A stretch of 40,786 nucleotides of DNA from Burkholderiaceae bacterium (GTDB taxonomy: Bacteria; Pseudomonadota; Gammaproteobacteria; Burkholderiales; Burkholderiaceae). Under the pieces are notes generated by a model. It did no database searches, had not been told where the DNA came from, and saw only the letters and a program-made list of their open reading frames with translations. The position numbers and the translations under genes are program-made. This document shows, piece after piece, positions 15,543 through 24,165 of this stretch. The stretch is taken from positions 1 to 40,786 of the forward strand of contig CANFME010000009.1 of the NCBI GenBank assembly GCA_947448305.1. Reading direction: 5' to 3'. Position 1 is the stretch's first letter; each line of letters starts with the position of its first letter.

Positions 15543-16812
15543 AGTTGACTACCACTTCATTGGTCGGGGTATCCAGTAATTTTTCCATAGCATTTATTAC
15601 TTGGGGAACTTTAATGGCTTGCATACAGACATTATCAAAACATGGTGTCTTACGGTGGTTTGCAGCACTAACACAAGGTGAACAGGCTAGCCCAGCATAA
15701 ATAGGAATCGATTTCCCGAGTGAGCCATAAAGAGCAGGTGTCTCAGGGCCGAATAATACAATGGTTGCTAAAGGGGTAACAGAGGAAAAATGACCGGGTC
15801 CTGAATCATTGGTGACCATCAGATCCGCTAGTTGATATAGTGCTGGCAATTGAGTGAATTTGACTTGACCTGCAAAATTGATGACGTTATTAGATTTTGC
15901 ATCATCCATAACTCTTTGAGCGTATTGATGTTCTTCAGGAGAGCCGGTAATTAAAAAGATAGCCTCTGGCCATTTTTGGGAAGCCTCAGTTATTAAATCA
16001 GAGAAACGAGCTGGTGCCCAACGCCTTTGCGGTAATAAATCACTTGCATTGGGATTAATTAAAATAAGTGGGTTCGGAAAACTCAACTTTAACGAGTCAC
16101 TAGCATTCGATTCGCTCAGACATTGCATGATTTTCTGTCTGACTAAATCTCTTTGTTCATCACTTACTTGTGCTTGGGCTAAAACGATATCTTCATCTTT
16201 AATCAGAATCTTACTGAAAGGAAGCTCCGTAGTCAGGCTAAAAGCAGCATGAACCAGTGACATGAAATTTTTAGAAATATGAATATGCGGGTTATAGTGC
16301 ACGGCATGTGTCAGCATCTTGCCACGCCACAATCCCTCGCCATGAAAGATATGGTAACCAACGCGACGTCTTGCCAGAGAGCATCCGGTTAACAGAGCAG
16401 TAAAGCGCGAGAATAACTCTAAGTCGATAACAGTATCGATTTTTAACTTATGAATCTGCCACAGCACTTTCAGAGTGCTAAGAATCAAAGGGAAGAGGCC
16501 ACTGGCATCAATGGTTAGAACCTGGTGATTCGGTACCGTTTTTAAAAGCTCAAGACTAATTTGATTACTTTTAAAAATTAGAAAATATACCTGTGCTCCA
16601 CGTTTAATTGTTTCTCGCATTGCAGGATCTACTAAGATGGCACTGCCCATTTCTGAGAGTTCAATAAACAGCACTTTTTTTGGACTTGCCAACGGCTGAC
16701 TAACCAGGCGTCTTAAGAGGTCAAAAAGAAGTACAAATGGACTTAAAAGAGCGCATAAAGGCACACCTGCAAGGTGATCAATACGGCGCATTGTATCTAC
16801 ACGAATAGTCAT
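15535..16812 (-). CDS. Glycosyltransferase family 9 (heptosyltransferase-like)
   Basis: GT9 enzymes such as WaaC and WaaF transfer heptose to the LPS inner core. The 425-residue protein begins with a basic, hydrophobic region (about 8-40) that may associate with the membrane, then KKVLFIELSEMGSAIL, the N-terminal Rossmann strand and loop. The C-terminal nucleotide-sugar region is clear: LILINPNASDLLPQRRW, VTNDSGPGHFSS and LFGPETPALYGSL. Cysteine-rich ending SPCVSAANHRKTPCF plus NVCM is typical of many GT9 proteins. A start seven codons downstream (MRRIDHL) is possible. Donor and acceptor cannot be named; membership of the local lipid-glycan operon is supported by the 8-base overlap with the PAP2 gene. 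Confidence 0.88.
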   Translation of the reverse strand: MTIRVDTMRRIDHLAGVPLCALLSPFVLLFDLLRRLVSQPLASPKKVLFIELSEMGSAILVDPAMRETIKRGAQVYFLIFKSNQISLELLKTVPNHQVLTIDASGLFPLILSTLKVLWQIHKLKIDTVIDLELFSRFTALLTGCSLARRRVGYHIFHGEGLWRGKMLTHAVHYNPHIHISKNFMSLVHAAFSLTTELPFSKILIKDEDIVLAQAQVSDEQRDLVRQKIMQCLSESNASDSLKLSFPNPLILINPNASDLLPQRRWAPARFSDLITEASQKWPEAIFLITGSPEEHQYAQRVMDDAKSNNVINFAGQVKFTQLPALYQLADLMVTNDSGPGHFSSVTPLATIVLFGPETPALYGSLGKSIPIYAGLACSPCVSAANHRKTPCFDNVCMQAIKVPQVINAMEKLLDTPTNEVVVNFG

Positions 16813-16824
16813 AAACGCATTATC

Positions 16825-17808
16825 TCAGATGGAATTTTTTTTTACTACTAATCTCAGCAAACCAGGTAGAAAAGTGATTAATGTGATTAATCCATACAGC
16901 AAGGAACTCAAAATAACCAGGCTCGTATCTAACTGCCAAAGTCCTAAAATGCTTACTAAGGAGGTTTCTCTCAAACCCCAGCCAGAAATGCTGATGGGTA
17001 ATATCATCAGGACACTAATCGCGGGGATACCAATTAATAATGCTTCAATTGGCGCATCGACATGGCAAGCTTTTAAACATCCCCAGTAGGCGGCGAGTGT
17101 TAAAAAATGAATCAATACAGCAATCGGGATCTGAAACACAATATTTGGCCAACCCCAAGCATAGATAGTAGACTGTAGGCCATTATGAATATCTAATTTA
17201 TGCAGTGTTTTTTGAATCAGTTTTTTACTAAATTGTAGGTGGAGGAGAAGGGAGATCATTCCAGCTCCCAAGATCATGACGATACATAAAATCCAACCTG
17301 TTGTGCCTAACCAGTCATTAAAAATATACCCCCCAAGCCCTAAGCCAATCGCTCCTAAAATACTATTACCTGCAAATCCTAGAGAACGATCAAGAGCTAC
17401 ATTATAAAAAGCTAACTTCAGGTTTGGTGTTTGCTCGGGCGACAATAAACTATTTTTTTTATTGAGATTGTAAGCAGAAATGGCACGGTAACTGTCTCCT
17501 CCGAGAGTCGTTGGGAGACCCTGATTAATCAATCCTCCTGAGAAATACCAGCGAACGTACTCAATCAGGGGAGTAATAAAACCACCGGCTTGCATAATTT
17601 TCCCCCAGCGCAGGCCTGAAGTCGCGTTGCTAAGCCAAAGAAAAAATAATGTTAAAAGTAGCCACTCAAATTGAATCGTAGGGAGTGCATTCTCAATATT
17701 TTTCCAATCAATTAAGGTAAAAGCACGGGCTAAAAGAAGAAATGAAATCAATACTCTCATCCAAGAAAAGAGTTTTTGCTTCCAATTGCTATTGAAATGA
17801 TTCGTCAA
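16825..17808 (-). CDS. UPF0104/lysylphosphatidylglycerol-synthase-type flippase domain protein
   Basis: Integral membrane protein of 327 residues with about eight segments, related to the AglD/MprF membrane domain (UPF0104). Family marks include WFSGGLINQGLPTTLGGDSYRA (about 88-108), here quoted in part, followed by ALDRSLGFAGN and the C-terminal PISISGWGLRETSL. Relatives either flip lipids or act with glycosyltransferases on lipid-linked sugars. It sits 12 bases upstream of the GT9 gene and 58 bases downstream of the GT-C gene. Flipping or binding the glycolipid used by its neighbours is an inference. Confidence 0.85.
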   Translation of the reverse strand: MTNHFNSNWKQKLFSWMRVLISFLLLARAFTLIDWKNIENALPTIQFEWLLLTLFFLWLSNATSGLRWGKIMQAGGFITPLIEYVRWYFSGGLINQGLPTTLGGDSYRAISAYNLNKKNSLLSPEQTPNLKLAFYNVALDRSLGFAGNSILGAIGLGLGGYIFNDWLGTTGWILCIVMILGAGMISLLLHLQFSKKLIQKTLHKLDIHNGLQSTIYAWGWPNIVFQIPIAVLIHFLTLAAYWGCLKACHVDAPIEALLIGIPAISVLMILPISISGWGLRETSLVSILGLWQLDTSLVILSSLLYGLITLITFLPGLLRLVVKKNSI

Positions 17809-17866
17809 AATGAATAATAAGGTCGATTAAATTTTTAGTTAATGATAAATGGTTTAAAAGTTAGAT

Positions 17867-19474
17867 TTAATTATTCTTGGTATTTGGCGCTGATAGTTCA
17901 GAAGTTGGTTGTTCTGGAGTAGTTTCCAACAAAGGACTTAATTGGGTTTGAACAGGTAAATTAAAGTCAAAATCGTTTCTTTGGGAGGCGAAGGAGCCCC
18001 GCCAGTTTTTGCACAATAAGAAATCAAATTGAGCAATATCTCTTCCAAAATGATGAACTGCCATTGATTCTACTTTGTCACAACTCTCAAAACCTGTATC
18101 GCCAACAGGCGGAATAAATGACATTTGGGACCAGTTTAAAAGTAAGGCATCTTTACCAATCGGTAGCTCACCGAACCATAAATCAAATTGATCTACTCGC
18201 TCATCCAGAATATGGACTGGAAGAGGCTTTGCATACCAAGCCAACCGACTACCCAAAGTCCAATTTTGAACAACTAGATGCTCTATCTGATTGTTTTGTG
18301 CAAGCGTTTTGATTTTTTCACCTGCCTCATACCAACCAAATAAATCTGCAATTGGATTATTTTTACCCAATGAATCTTGCATTGATACGGAAGGGATTCC
18401 TCCCATTAATAATAATGAAAAGCCTATCCCGCAAAGGGATAGCTGAATGATGAGAAAGAATTTTATCCAAACTCTTTTGCCCATCCCCCAAGCATTCGAT
18501 AGGCCTATACCTGCAATCGGCGCAAGTGCAATCCAAGCTGGGCTAGTCCAATGAGGAAGACTAGAACCGCCTCCAGAAAAATATAAAAATAGGAGGAACG
18601 GGATGATAAAAAATAGAGTTAGGGGGCTTGGAATACTTATGTGTCGACGATAAGTCCAAATAACCCCTAAAATCGAAATCACACCAAAGCAAACCATTTG
18701 ATTTAGGAGGAAAACCCCTAAACGTTTAAATTTCCACTCTCCACCTGAGCCATGGGCTATTTGATAGGTAAAAGAAATCCACTCATTTTGAATATTCCAA
18801 TAAATAATTGGTGATGTGAGTATTGCTGCAATTAAAAGACAAATCCAAAATCCAGGACGTTTGAATATTTTCATCCCATTCCAACTAATTAAACAAAATG
18901 GAATAGCGAGAGCAAAAAACAAGGATGTATATTTGGCTAGTGCTGCGAGCCCTAAAACGCAGCCTAATAAAATCCATAGTCCCAAATCACGGGAATATCG
19001 TTCAGATAGTTGAAGATGTAGTTTGATTGTCAACCACATCATCAATGGCACAATCAGCATCAAGAGTGTATCCGGGAGTAGTCCAACACCCAATACATGC
19101 AAAATAGGGGAGCTTACTAAGCATAATGCGGCCCAAAGGGGGGCAGATTTGAAGTGAATATCACCTGAAAAATAAAAGAAAGAATCTAGAATAAGTCGAG
19201 TCAGTGACATGGTCACTAAGATGCTAATAACCCAAATAACTTCTGGGATTAATAGTCGAATAAAACCTACCGAAAACTGTAGGTTGATGGGTAGTGCTTG
19301 AATCCATCCAACTAATGGGGGATGATCAAAGTAACTCCAATCTAAATGCAGTCCATATAAGGCATAGTGTGCCTCGTCAACCGAAAAGTCTAAGTAAAAA
19401 CCAAAAAAAGCATGGATAAAACATGACAAGACAATCACAAAAATCGCTAGACGCTTTCCTAATGGACTTAACAT
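17867..19474 (-). CDS. ArnT/PMT-like GT-C glycosyltransferase (family 39/83)
   Basis: Polytopic enzyme that would transfer a sugar from a polyprenyl-phosphate donor on the periplasmic face. I chose the start at 19474 because it overlaps the upstream stop by 7 bases; an upstream start at 19570 would add 32 basic residues lying inside the dioxygenase gene. With this start the protein has 535 residues. The first periplasmic loop holds the GT-C acidic motif SVDEAHYALY (D33, E34), followed by SYFDHPPLVGW (about 47-57), a PMT_2 signature. About ten membrane segments follow, then a soluble C-terminus. Acceptor (lipid A, protein or other lipid) is unknown. Confidence 0.87.
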   Translation of the reverse strand: MLSPLGKRLAIFVIVLSCFIHAFFGFYLDFSVDEAHYALYGLHLDWSYFDHPPLVGWIQALPINLQFSVGFIRLLIPEVIWVISILVTMSLTRLILDSFFYFSGDIHFKSAPLWAALCLVSSPILHVLGVGLLPDTLLMLIVPLMMWLTIKLHLQLSERYSRDLGLWILLGCVLGLAALAKYTSLFFALAIPFCLISWNGMKIFKRPGFWICLLIAAILTSPIIYWNIQNEWISFTYQIAHGSGGEWKFKRLGVFLLNQMVCFGVISILGVIWTYRRHISIPSPLTLFFIIPFLLFLYFSGGGSSLPHWTSPAWIALAPIAGIGLSNAWGMGKRVWIKFFLIIQLSLCGIGFSLLLMGGIPSVSMQDSLGKNNPIADLFGWYEAGEKIKTLAQNNQIEHLVVQNWTLGSRLAWYAKPLPVHILDERVDQFDLWFGELPIGKDALLLNWSQMSFIPPVGDTGFESCDKVESMAVHHFGRDIAQFDFLLCKNWRGSFASQRNDFDFNLPVQTQLSPLLETTPEQPTSELSAPNTKNN

Positions 19475-20286
19475 GATGGTTCTGGTTTGGAGTGTTGCAT
19501 TTTTACAGTCCCGCTCAAATCTTCTAGAAAAGCATCTTTTCGGAAGGTGAGAACTAGGGTATCTCGCCAACTGTGTTCTGGATGAAGTCGATCCATTGGT
19601 TGGATTGGAGTTGTTTCATGTAAGACCTTAAGATCATCAAGAATTAAAAGAGTCCAAGATTCATCTAAGGTGAAACGCTCTCCCTGAGGGCCAATAGCTG
19701 AGAAAACACGAGATTCGCCACCCTTTACAAGATGTCGGTCAACGAGTAGAACAGCAACAAAATTGACGCCATCTCGATGGGCACCCTCTGGGGTAGGTCT
19801 GCCAATCCCGCTAGCAGTATCAATTCGGAATTGATGCACTTCTGTGAACCAACGCAGAGATTTACTAACTTCTTGATTAGCCTGTAATGCCTCTATTTGA
19901 TCAAATAATGAGGTTAGAGAACCAAGCAAATTTATTAATGGCTGACTGTTAAGGAAATCTTTCGAGCACTCTGTAAACCAACGTTGCATTCCACCGTGAA
20001 GGGCATTGTAGGAGACCGGTTGGAAATGAGGGCGATAAGGCACTAATTCAATTTGCTCATTGGACACAACCACACTCGCATGTTTACGCTGACGGTATTT
20101 GCCACCATCTTTTAAATATTGGTCAGGCTCGAGAGATTCCCATTCTGTTTTCAATTTTTCCCATTGTGTTGCTTGCGTATGGGTAAAGGAAAAGAAATCT
20201 TGATCTTGCAAGAGGACAAAGCCTCTTTGTAAAAGGGTATGACGTAAATCTGCCAAGGGGGTAAATGGTGGTGTAAAAGACGTCAT
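19468..20286 (-). CDS. 2-oxoglutarate/Fe(II) dioxygenase, PF10014 (BsmA/IDO-like)
   Basis: The 272-residue protein has the facial triad in GAHRDGVNF (H170, D172) and VLHETTPI (H223), with the 2-oxoglutarate-binding Arg in SWRDTLVLTFR. The fold and motif context match the family containing the L-isoleucine 4-hydroxylase of Bacillus and the biofilm stress protein BsmA. Hydroxylation of a free aliphatic amino acid is the known activity in the family; the substrate here is not known. It is the first gene of the run leading to the GT-C enzyme (7-base overlap), an uncommon partner for glycan genes. No signal peptide, so cytoplasmic. Confidence 0.85.
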   Translation of the reverse strand: MTSFTPPFTPLADLRHTLLQRGFVLLQDQDFFSFTHTQATQWEKLKTEWESLEPDQYLKDGGKYRQRKHASVVVSNEQIELVPYRPHFQPVSYNALHGGMQRWFTECSKDFLNSQPLINLLGSLTSLFDQIEALQANQEVSKSLRWFTEVHQFRIDTASGIGRPTPEGAHRDGVNFVAVLLVDRHLVKGGESRVFSAIGPQGERFTLDESWTLLILDDLKVLHETTPIQPMDRLHPEHSWRDTLVLTFRKDAFLEDLSGTVKMQHSKPEPSC

Positions 20287-20508
20287 GCCAAAAGTAATTC
20301 AGAAGTATTAATATAAAAAATGCTTGTAATATGGTTTTGAGGTCAATCATATTTCCTTCTAACATTTAGTATCTTTATCAGTACATTATTGATGAAGATA
20401 ATTAAAACGATAGTGGGGGGAGAGATGGACGTTATAAAAACAACCTACATGCTTTAAAGCATTCAATCATATCAGTTTTTGTTGGTAAAAGTGGTTTTTA
20501 AAACATTG

Positions 20509-21150
20509 TTAAATAATGGTCTTCTGGGTATTACGTAACTCCAAATTTCGTTTGCCCCAATAAAAGAGTCGGTAAGCGAGAAGCACACCAATAATTCCAA
20601 CGTAGATTTTGACTGTAAATAAGTTGTTTTTAGCGGCTTTATGGATCCAATAATGCAGTGGAGCTAAGATGGCGATCAGGTAAATTAGTTGATGAAGTTT
20701 TTTCCAATTTCTACCCAATTTTTTTTGCATCGTATTTGTAGATGTAACGGCTAGGGGAATTAACAAAATGAAGGCAACTAAGCCAATCGTAATATAGGTA
20801 CGTTTGTAGAAATCTGGAATAATTTCCGAAAAATCCAGTTGGTGATCTAACACGAGCCAAGTTAAAAAATGAAGAAGAGCATAGGCAAAACAGGTTAAGC
20901 CCAAAGGTCTGCGATAACTAAGGAGGTGGTTGAAGTTGGAAAGTTTTCTGAGTGGAGAAACAGCAAGGGTGCAACATAAAAAAACAATTGCCCAGGTACC
21001 GGTAGACCTTGTAATAAATTCAATGGGGTTAGCAGTTAATGCGTTGGTGAAGCCAAGCCATACAAGTCTTATGAATGGAAACAAACATAAGACAAGAATC
21101 GCTGGATAGCCATACTGTTTAGTAATACTTTTTAAGGTCCATACCGGCAT
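20509..21150 (-). CDS. msrQ: MsrQ, haem b membrane subunit of the MsrPQ methionine sulfoxide reductase
   Basis: The protein passes electrons from the respiratory chain or flavin reductase to periplasmic MsrP. The 213-residue protein has six membrane segments and conserved histidines likely to bind haem: [12 protein letters not shown] (about 91-102), KLHQLIYL and APLHYWIH near 155-173. The start overlaps the msrP end by 32 bases, the normal msrP-msrQ order, so translation is coupled. It is followed by a 222-base gap before the dioxygenase gene on the same strand. Confidence 0.93.
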   Translation of the reverse strand: MPVWTLKSITKQYGYPAILVLCLFPFIRLVWLGFTNALTANPIEFITRSTGTWAIVFLCCTLAVSPLRKLSNFNHLLSYRRPLGLTCFAYALLHFLTWLVLDHQLDFSEIIPDFYKRTYITIGLVAFILLIPLAVTSTNTMQKKLGRNWKKLHQLIYLIAILAPLHYWIHKAAKNNLFTVKIYVGIIGVLLAYRLFYWGKRNLELRNTQKTII

Positions 21151-22090
21151 ACATTGATCCTACTTGTTCAGCATAACCATTTAGCATTAATGTTTTACGT
21201 TTGGGACCGAAAAATCCTTTGTCGTCGCCAATTCTTCTCTCACTTGCCTGCGACCACCGTGGATGATCAACCTCTGGGTTTACATTTGAATAAAAGCCGT
21301 ACTCACCAGGATTAGCTAGCCACCAACTGTTGGCTGGTTGCTTTTCAACAAGACGAATTTTGATAATCGATTTTGCGCTTTTGAAACCATATTTCCAAGG
21401 TACCACCAATCTTACCGGTGCGCCATTCTGTTTCGGTAAGACTTCTCCATACAAGCCAAGTGTTAGTAGTGTTAAGGGATGCATTGCTTCATCTAATCTG
21501 AGTCCTTCAACATATGGCCAGCTTATAACTTCACTACCAATACCTGGCATTTGTTTTTTGTCCGCAAGTGAAATAAACTCGACAAATTTTGCAGAGCCTT
21601 GTGGCTCAACTTGCTTAATTAAATTGGACAATGAGTATCCAACCCACGGTATGACCATCGACCAGCCCTCTACACAGCGCATACGATAAATACGCTCTTC
21701 CATTGGGGCCAGTTTTAATAAGTCTGCCAAGTCAAAAACTTTAGGTTTGTTAACAAGACCCTCAATACTGACTTTCCAAGGGGTAGTTTGGAAATTTTTT
21801 GTATTTTGTTTGGGATCACTTTTATCCATGCCAAACTCATAAAAGTTGTTATAACTCGTAACATCCTCATAACTAGTCTTTTTCTCATTGACCGACATTG
21901 CCATGTTAGGGGTGCTATTGAGTTTACTCGCGGCACTTTGGGCAAAAGCATTCCTCGTGAACCAGTCACCCATGGAGGCAGTAAGAGTGCTCGCAGCAGC
22001 AACCTTCATCAAATTACGACGATTTTCAAAAAAATGTTGAGGTGTAATTTCACTCGGTAAAATCAATGGGGAATTAGAATTTTTTGTCAT
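21119..22090 (-). CDS. msrP: MsrP, periplasmic molybdopterin methionine sulfoxide reductase
   Basis: The enzyme repairs oxidised methionines in periplasmic proteins. I prefer the ATG at 22090, which follows an AAAGG-type ribosome-binding site, over the ATG at 22132, which has none. The N-terminus has a Tat signal with twin arginines in [13 protein letters not shown], followed by an Ala-rich segment, fitting export of a folded Mo-cofactor protein. The cofactor Cys is in [16 protein letters not shown], and [18 protein letters not shown] is the usual downstream block. At 323 residues with this start it matches family size. Hypochlorite or oxidative stress regulation is known elsewhere, but no regulator lies here. 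Confidence 0.94.
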   Translation of the reverse strand: MTKNSNSPLILPSEITPQHFFENRRNLMKVAAASTLTASMGDWFTRNAFAQSAASKLNSTPNMAMSVNEKKTSYEDVTSYNNFYEFGMDKSDPKQNTKNFQTTPWKVSIEGLVNKPKVFDLADLLKLAPMEERIYRMRCVEGWSMVIPWVGYSLSNLIKQVEPQGSAKFVEFISLADKKQMPGIGSEVISWPYVEGLRLDEAMHPLTLLTLGLYGEVLPKQNGAPVRLVVPWKYGFKSAKSIIKIRLVEKQPANSWWLANPGEYGFYSNVNPEVDHPRWSQASERRIGDDKGFFGPKRKTLMLNGYAEQVGSMYAGMDLKKYY

Positions 22091-22241
22091 TTCTATAGGA
22101 CCTTTTGCTTTAAAAAAAGACGAGTTGAACATTTAGAAGTTCGATTCTATTCATCAATATTAACATTCGTTTTAAACTAGCGTCATATTCAATTCACATT
22201 TAATATATTCGACAAATACTTATCAACACTAAAAAATAATT

Positions 22242-23366
22242 ATGAGCTTACTTTTCACTGAATTTAACCTTCCTGCCCCCAATGGTGGCTTTACCTTGGC
22301 TAACAGAACGGTGGTTGCGCCAATGTGTCAATATTCATCAATCGATGGTTTGGCTAACGATTGGCATCTGTTTCACTGGGCAAATCTCTTAAATAGTGGT
22401 GCCTCGGCCCTTATTCTAGAGGCTACGGGTGTGACGGCTGATGGCAGAATTACTCCGCACTGCTTAGGCTTATATAACGACGCCTGCGAAGCAGCATTGG
22501 CCGATAACTTACATAGAGCACGGGCCCTAGCCCCACCAATTAAAGTTGGTATTCAGTTATGCCATGCTGGCAGAAAAGCATCTAGCGCTGCACCTTGGGA
22601 TGGCGGGGCCCTAATTGACCCAAGTCATCCAAATGGTTGGTCAACTAAGGCTCCTTCAGCGATTCCTCAAAATCCAAATGAAGTTTTGCCTATTGCACTT
22701 GATAAAGCAGGTCTGGAAGAAATTAAAGCCGCTTTTGCTGCTGCTGCAATCCGTGCTGAAAGATTAGGGGTGGATTTTATTGAGTTACATGGTGCGCACG
22801 GTTATTTAATTCATCAATTTTTATCTCCGGTGGCTAATCAACGCACTGATGAATATGGTGGTTCATCTGTCAATAGAATGCGTTTTCCGCTAGAGATTTT
22901 TGCTGCTGTTCGTGAAGTTTATAAAGGGGTTCTTGGAATTCGTTTATCTGCCAGTGACTGGGTTGCTGATGGTTGGACCCCAGAAGAAACCGTCGTTTTA
23001 TGTAATGCACTCAAAGCTCATGATGTTTCCTACATTCACGTTTCAAGTGGTGGTGTCGCTCACACGCAGAAAATTGCTCTTAAGCCAGGTTATCAGGTCG
23101 ACTTTGCAAAGAAAGTGAAAGAGGAAACTGGATTACCAACCATTGCTGTAGGACTGATTACTGAGCCTACTCAGGCGCAAGAGATTTTGGAACGTGGTGA
23201 GGCAGATTTGGTTGCATTAGCTAGAGCCTTTTTATATAAACCTCGCTGGGTTTGGGAAGCGGCCGCAGCACTAGGCGGCCAAGTAGAGGCTGCTCCTCAA
23301 TATTGGAGATGTTTACCAAGAGAGCATCAACATGTTTTTAAAACATTAAAAATAGGGCAGCGTTGA
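22242..23366 (+). CDS. YqjM-type old yellow enzyme (NADPH-dependent ene-reductase)
   Basis: FMN enzyme that reduces activated C=C bonds of enals, enones and similar electrophiles. The 374-residue protein fits the YqjM or xenobiotic reductase branch: VVAPMCQYSS with C29 tuning the flavin, FHWANLLNSGASAL, then the substrate His pair in ELHGAHGYLIHQF and the block NQRTDEYGGS. The phosphate-binding end is seen in ADLVALARAFLYKPRW. No signal or iron-sulfur domain is present, unlike the larger 2,4-dienoyl-CoA reductases. It is divergent from msrP, which may reflect a shared link to oxidative or electrophile stress. Confidence 0.92.
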   Translation: MSLLFTEFNLPAPNGGFTLANRTVVAPMCQYSSIDGLANDWHLFHWANLLNSGASALILEATGVTADGRITPHCLGLYNDACEAALADNLHRARALAPPIKVGIQLCHAGRKASSAAPWDGGALIDPSHPNGWSTKAPSAIPQNPNEVLPIALDKAGLEEIKAAFAAAAIRAERLGVDFIELHGAHGYLIHQFLSPVANQRTDEYGGSSVNRMRFPLEIFAAVREVYKGVLGIRLSASDWVADGWTPEETVVLCNALKAHDVSYIHVSSGGVAHTQKIALKPGYQVDFAKKVKEETGLPTIAVGLITEPTQAQEILERGEADLVALARAFLYKPRWVWEAAAALGGQVEAAPQYWRCLPREHQHVFKTLKIGQR

Positions 23367-23474
23367 AATTTGATGGATTTTTAATCAACTAAGATTTGCG
23401 ACTATTTTTAGCCTCATCGCCAAATTTTCTTAGCAATGAGATGAATTCTCTATTAAGATAGTAGTTGAAGTAAG

Positions 23475-23490
23475 ATTTTCTTAAGAAAAT
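23475..23490. repeat. Perfect 16-nt palindrome in front of the HNH gene
   Basis: The sequence attttcttaagaaaat is fully self-complementary. It ends 5 bases before the GAGG ribosome-binding site of the HNH gene. A dimeric repressor binding here would block that gene, but in AT-rich DNA a palindrome of this size can also arise by chance. Confidence 0.4.
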
Positions 23491-23505
23491 TCATCGAGGT
23501 TGAAC

Positions 23506-24129
23506 GTGCTCCATATTTTGAAGCTAGACGTTGCTGGTATTCCTCAGAGTTGGATTAACGCTGAGGAAGCTACCAAACACTACGCAGAAGGAAGTGTTGC
23601 TTGGACTTTAGGTAACCCAGTTGCGGTGATGAGGGGAGGTATTTCCCGACTTTCAGGCAAACAGTCGGTAATCGAACTACACTCTATTATCGCTACCAAA
23701 GGTAGTTCTAGAATTAATCTCTTTGAAGTAATCCCATCGATCACTAAAGCCAAACTCTATAAACGTGATCAAGGGTTATGTGCCTACTGCGCTAGTCTTA
23801 TTAACGAAGGAGAGGCTGAAGCTGAGCACATTAGACCATCTTCTAAAGGCGGTGGTTATTCTTGGATGAATTTAGTTATTTCATGCCGAGCCTGTAATCA
23901 AAAAAAGGGTAATCGGTCCCCTGAAAGTGCTGGTATGTCCCTGATTTATGCACCCTACATTCCAAGTCTTTATGAAGATATGATCCTAAAAGGTAGAAAT
24001 ATTCTCGCCGATCAAATGCAGTTTTTAGCAGCAAATTTACCTAAAAATAGTCGATTACTACAAAGTAGTAATGCAGTAAATTTACTTTCAGAGCACATTC
24101 CTGAAGACTCTGCTGTTGAGTTTCTATAG
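23506..24129 (+). CDS. HNH endonuclease-domain protein
   Basis: The 207-residue protein has an HNH zinc-finger nuclease fold: KLYKRDQGLCAYC, then EAEHIRPSSKGGG, WMNLVISCRACNQKKGNR. The two CxxC pairs bind structural zinc and the EH-N residues form the ββα-metal site. I chose the GTG at 23506 because GAGG (23496-23499) lies 6 bases before it; a TTG at 23500 has no spacing. Residues 1-75 precede the nuclease domain and resemble widespread stand-alone chromosomal HNH proteins beginning MLHILKLDV. Its role is unknown. No phage or restriction gene adjoins it. Confidence 0.88.
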   Translation: MLHILKLDVAGIPQSWINAEEATKHYAEGSVAWTLGNPVAVMRGGISRLSGKQSVIELHSIIATKGSSRINLFEVIPSITKAKLYKRDQGLCAYCASLINEGEAEAEHIRPSSKGGGYSWMNLVISCRACNQKKGNRSPESAGMSLIYAPYIPSLYEDMILKGRNILADQMQFLAANLPKNSRLLQSSNAVNLLSEHIPEDSAVEFL

Positions 24130-24165
24130 CTGTTATTTGTCAAAACGTTTCAGCTAAGATTTTTT
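24127..24165. terminator. Weak hairpin between convergent HNH and FemAB-like genes
   Basis: tagctg and cagcta (24127-24132 and 24151-24156) can pair over an 18-base loop, followed by agatttttt. Each arm contains the stop codon of one of the two convergent genes. The short stem makes termination uncertain. Confidence 0.3.

Noticed and set aside
19475-19570. Extra 32 N-terminal residues for the GT-C glycosyltransferase
   Set aside because: The region is coding for the dioxygenase in another frame, and the basic sequence does not look like a GT-C N-terminus. The ATG at 19474 overlaps the upstream stop normally.
20123-20365. An 80-codon minus-strand frame with a hydrophobic stretch and AAGGA upstream, starting before the dioxygenase gene
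   Set aside because: It overlaps the dioxygenase start by 164 bases in another frame, the hydrophobic part comes from AT-rich leader DNA, and the rest is a shadow of the dioxygenase. Kept only as a remote chance of a small membrane protein.
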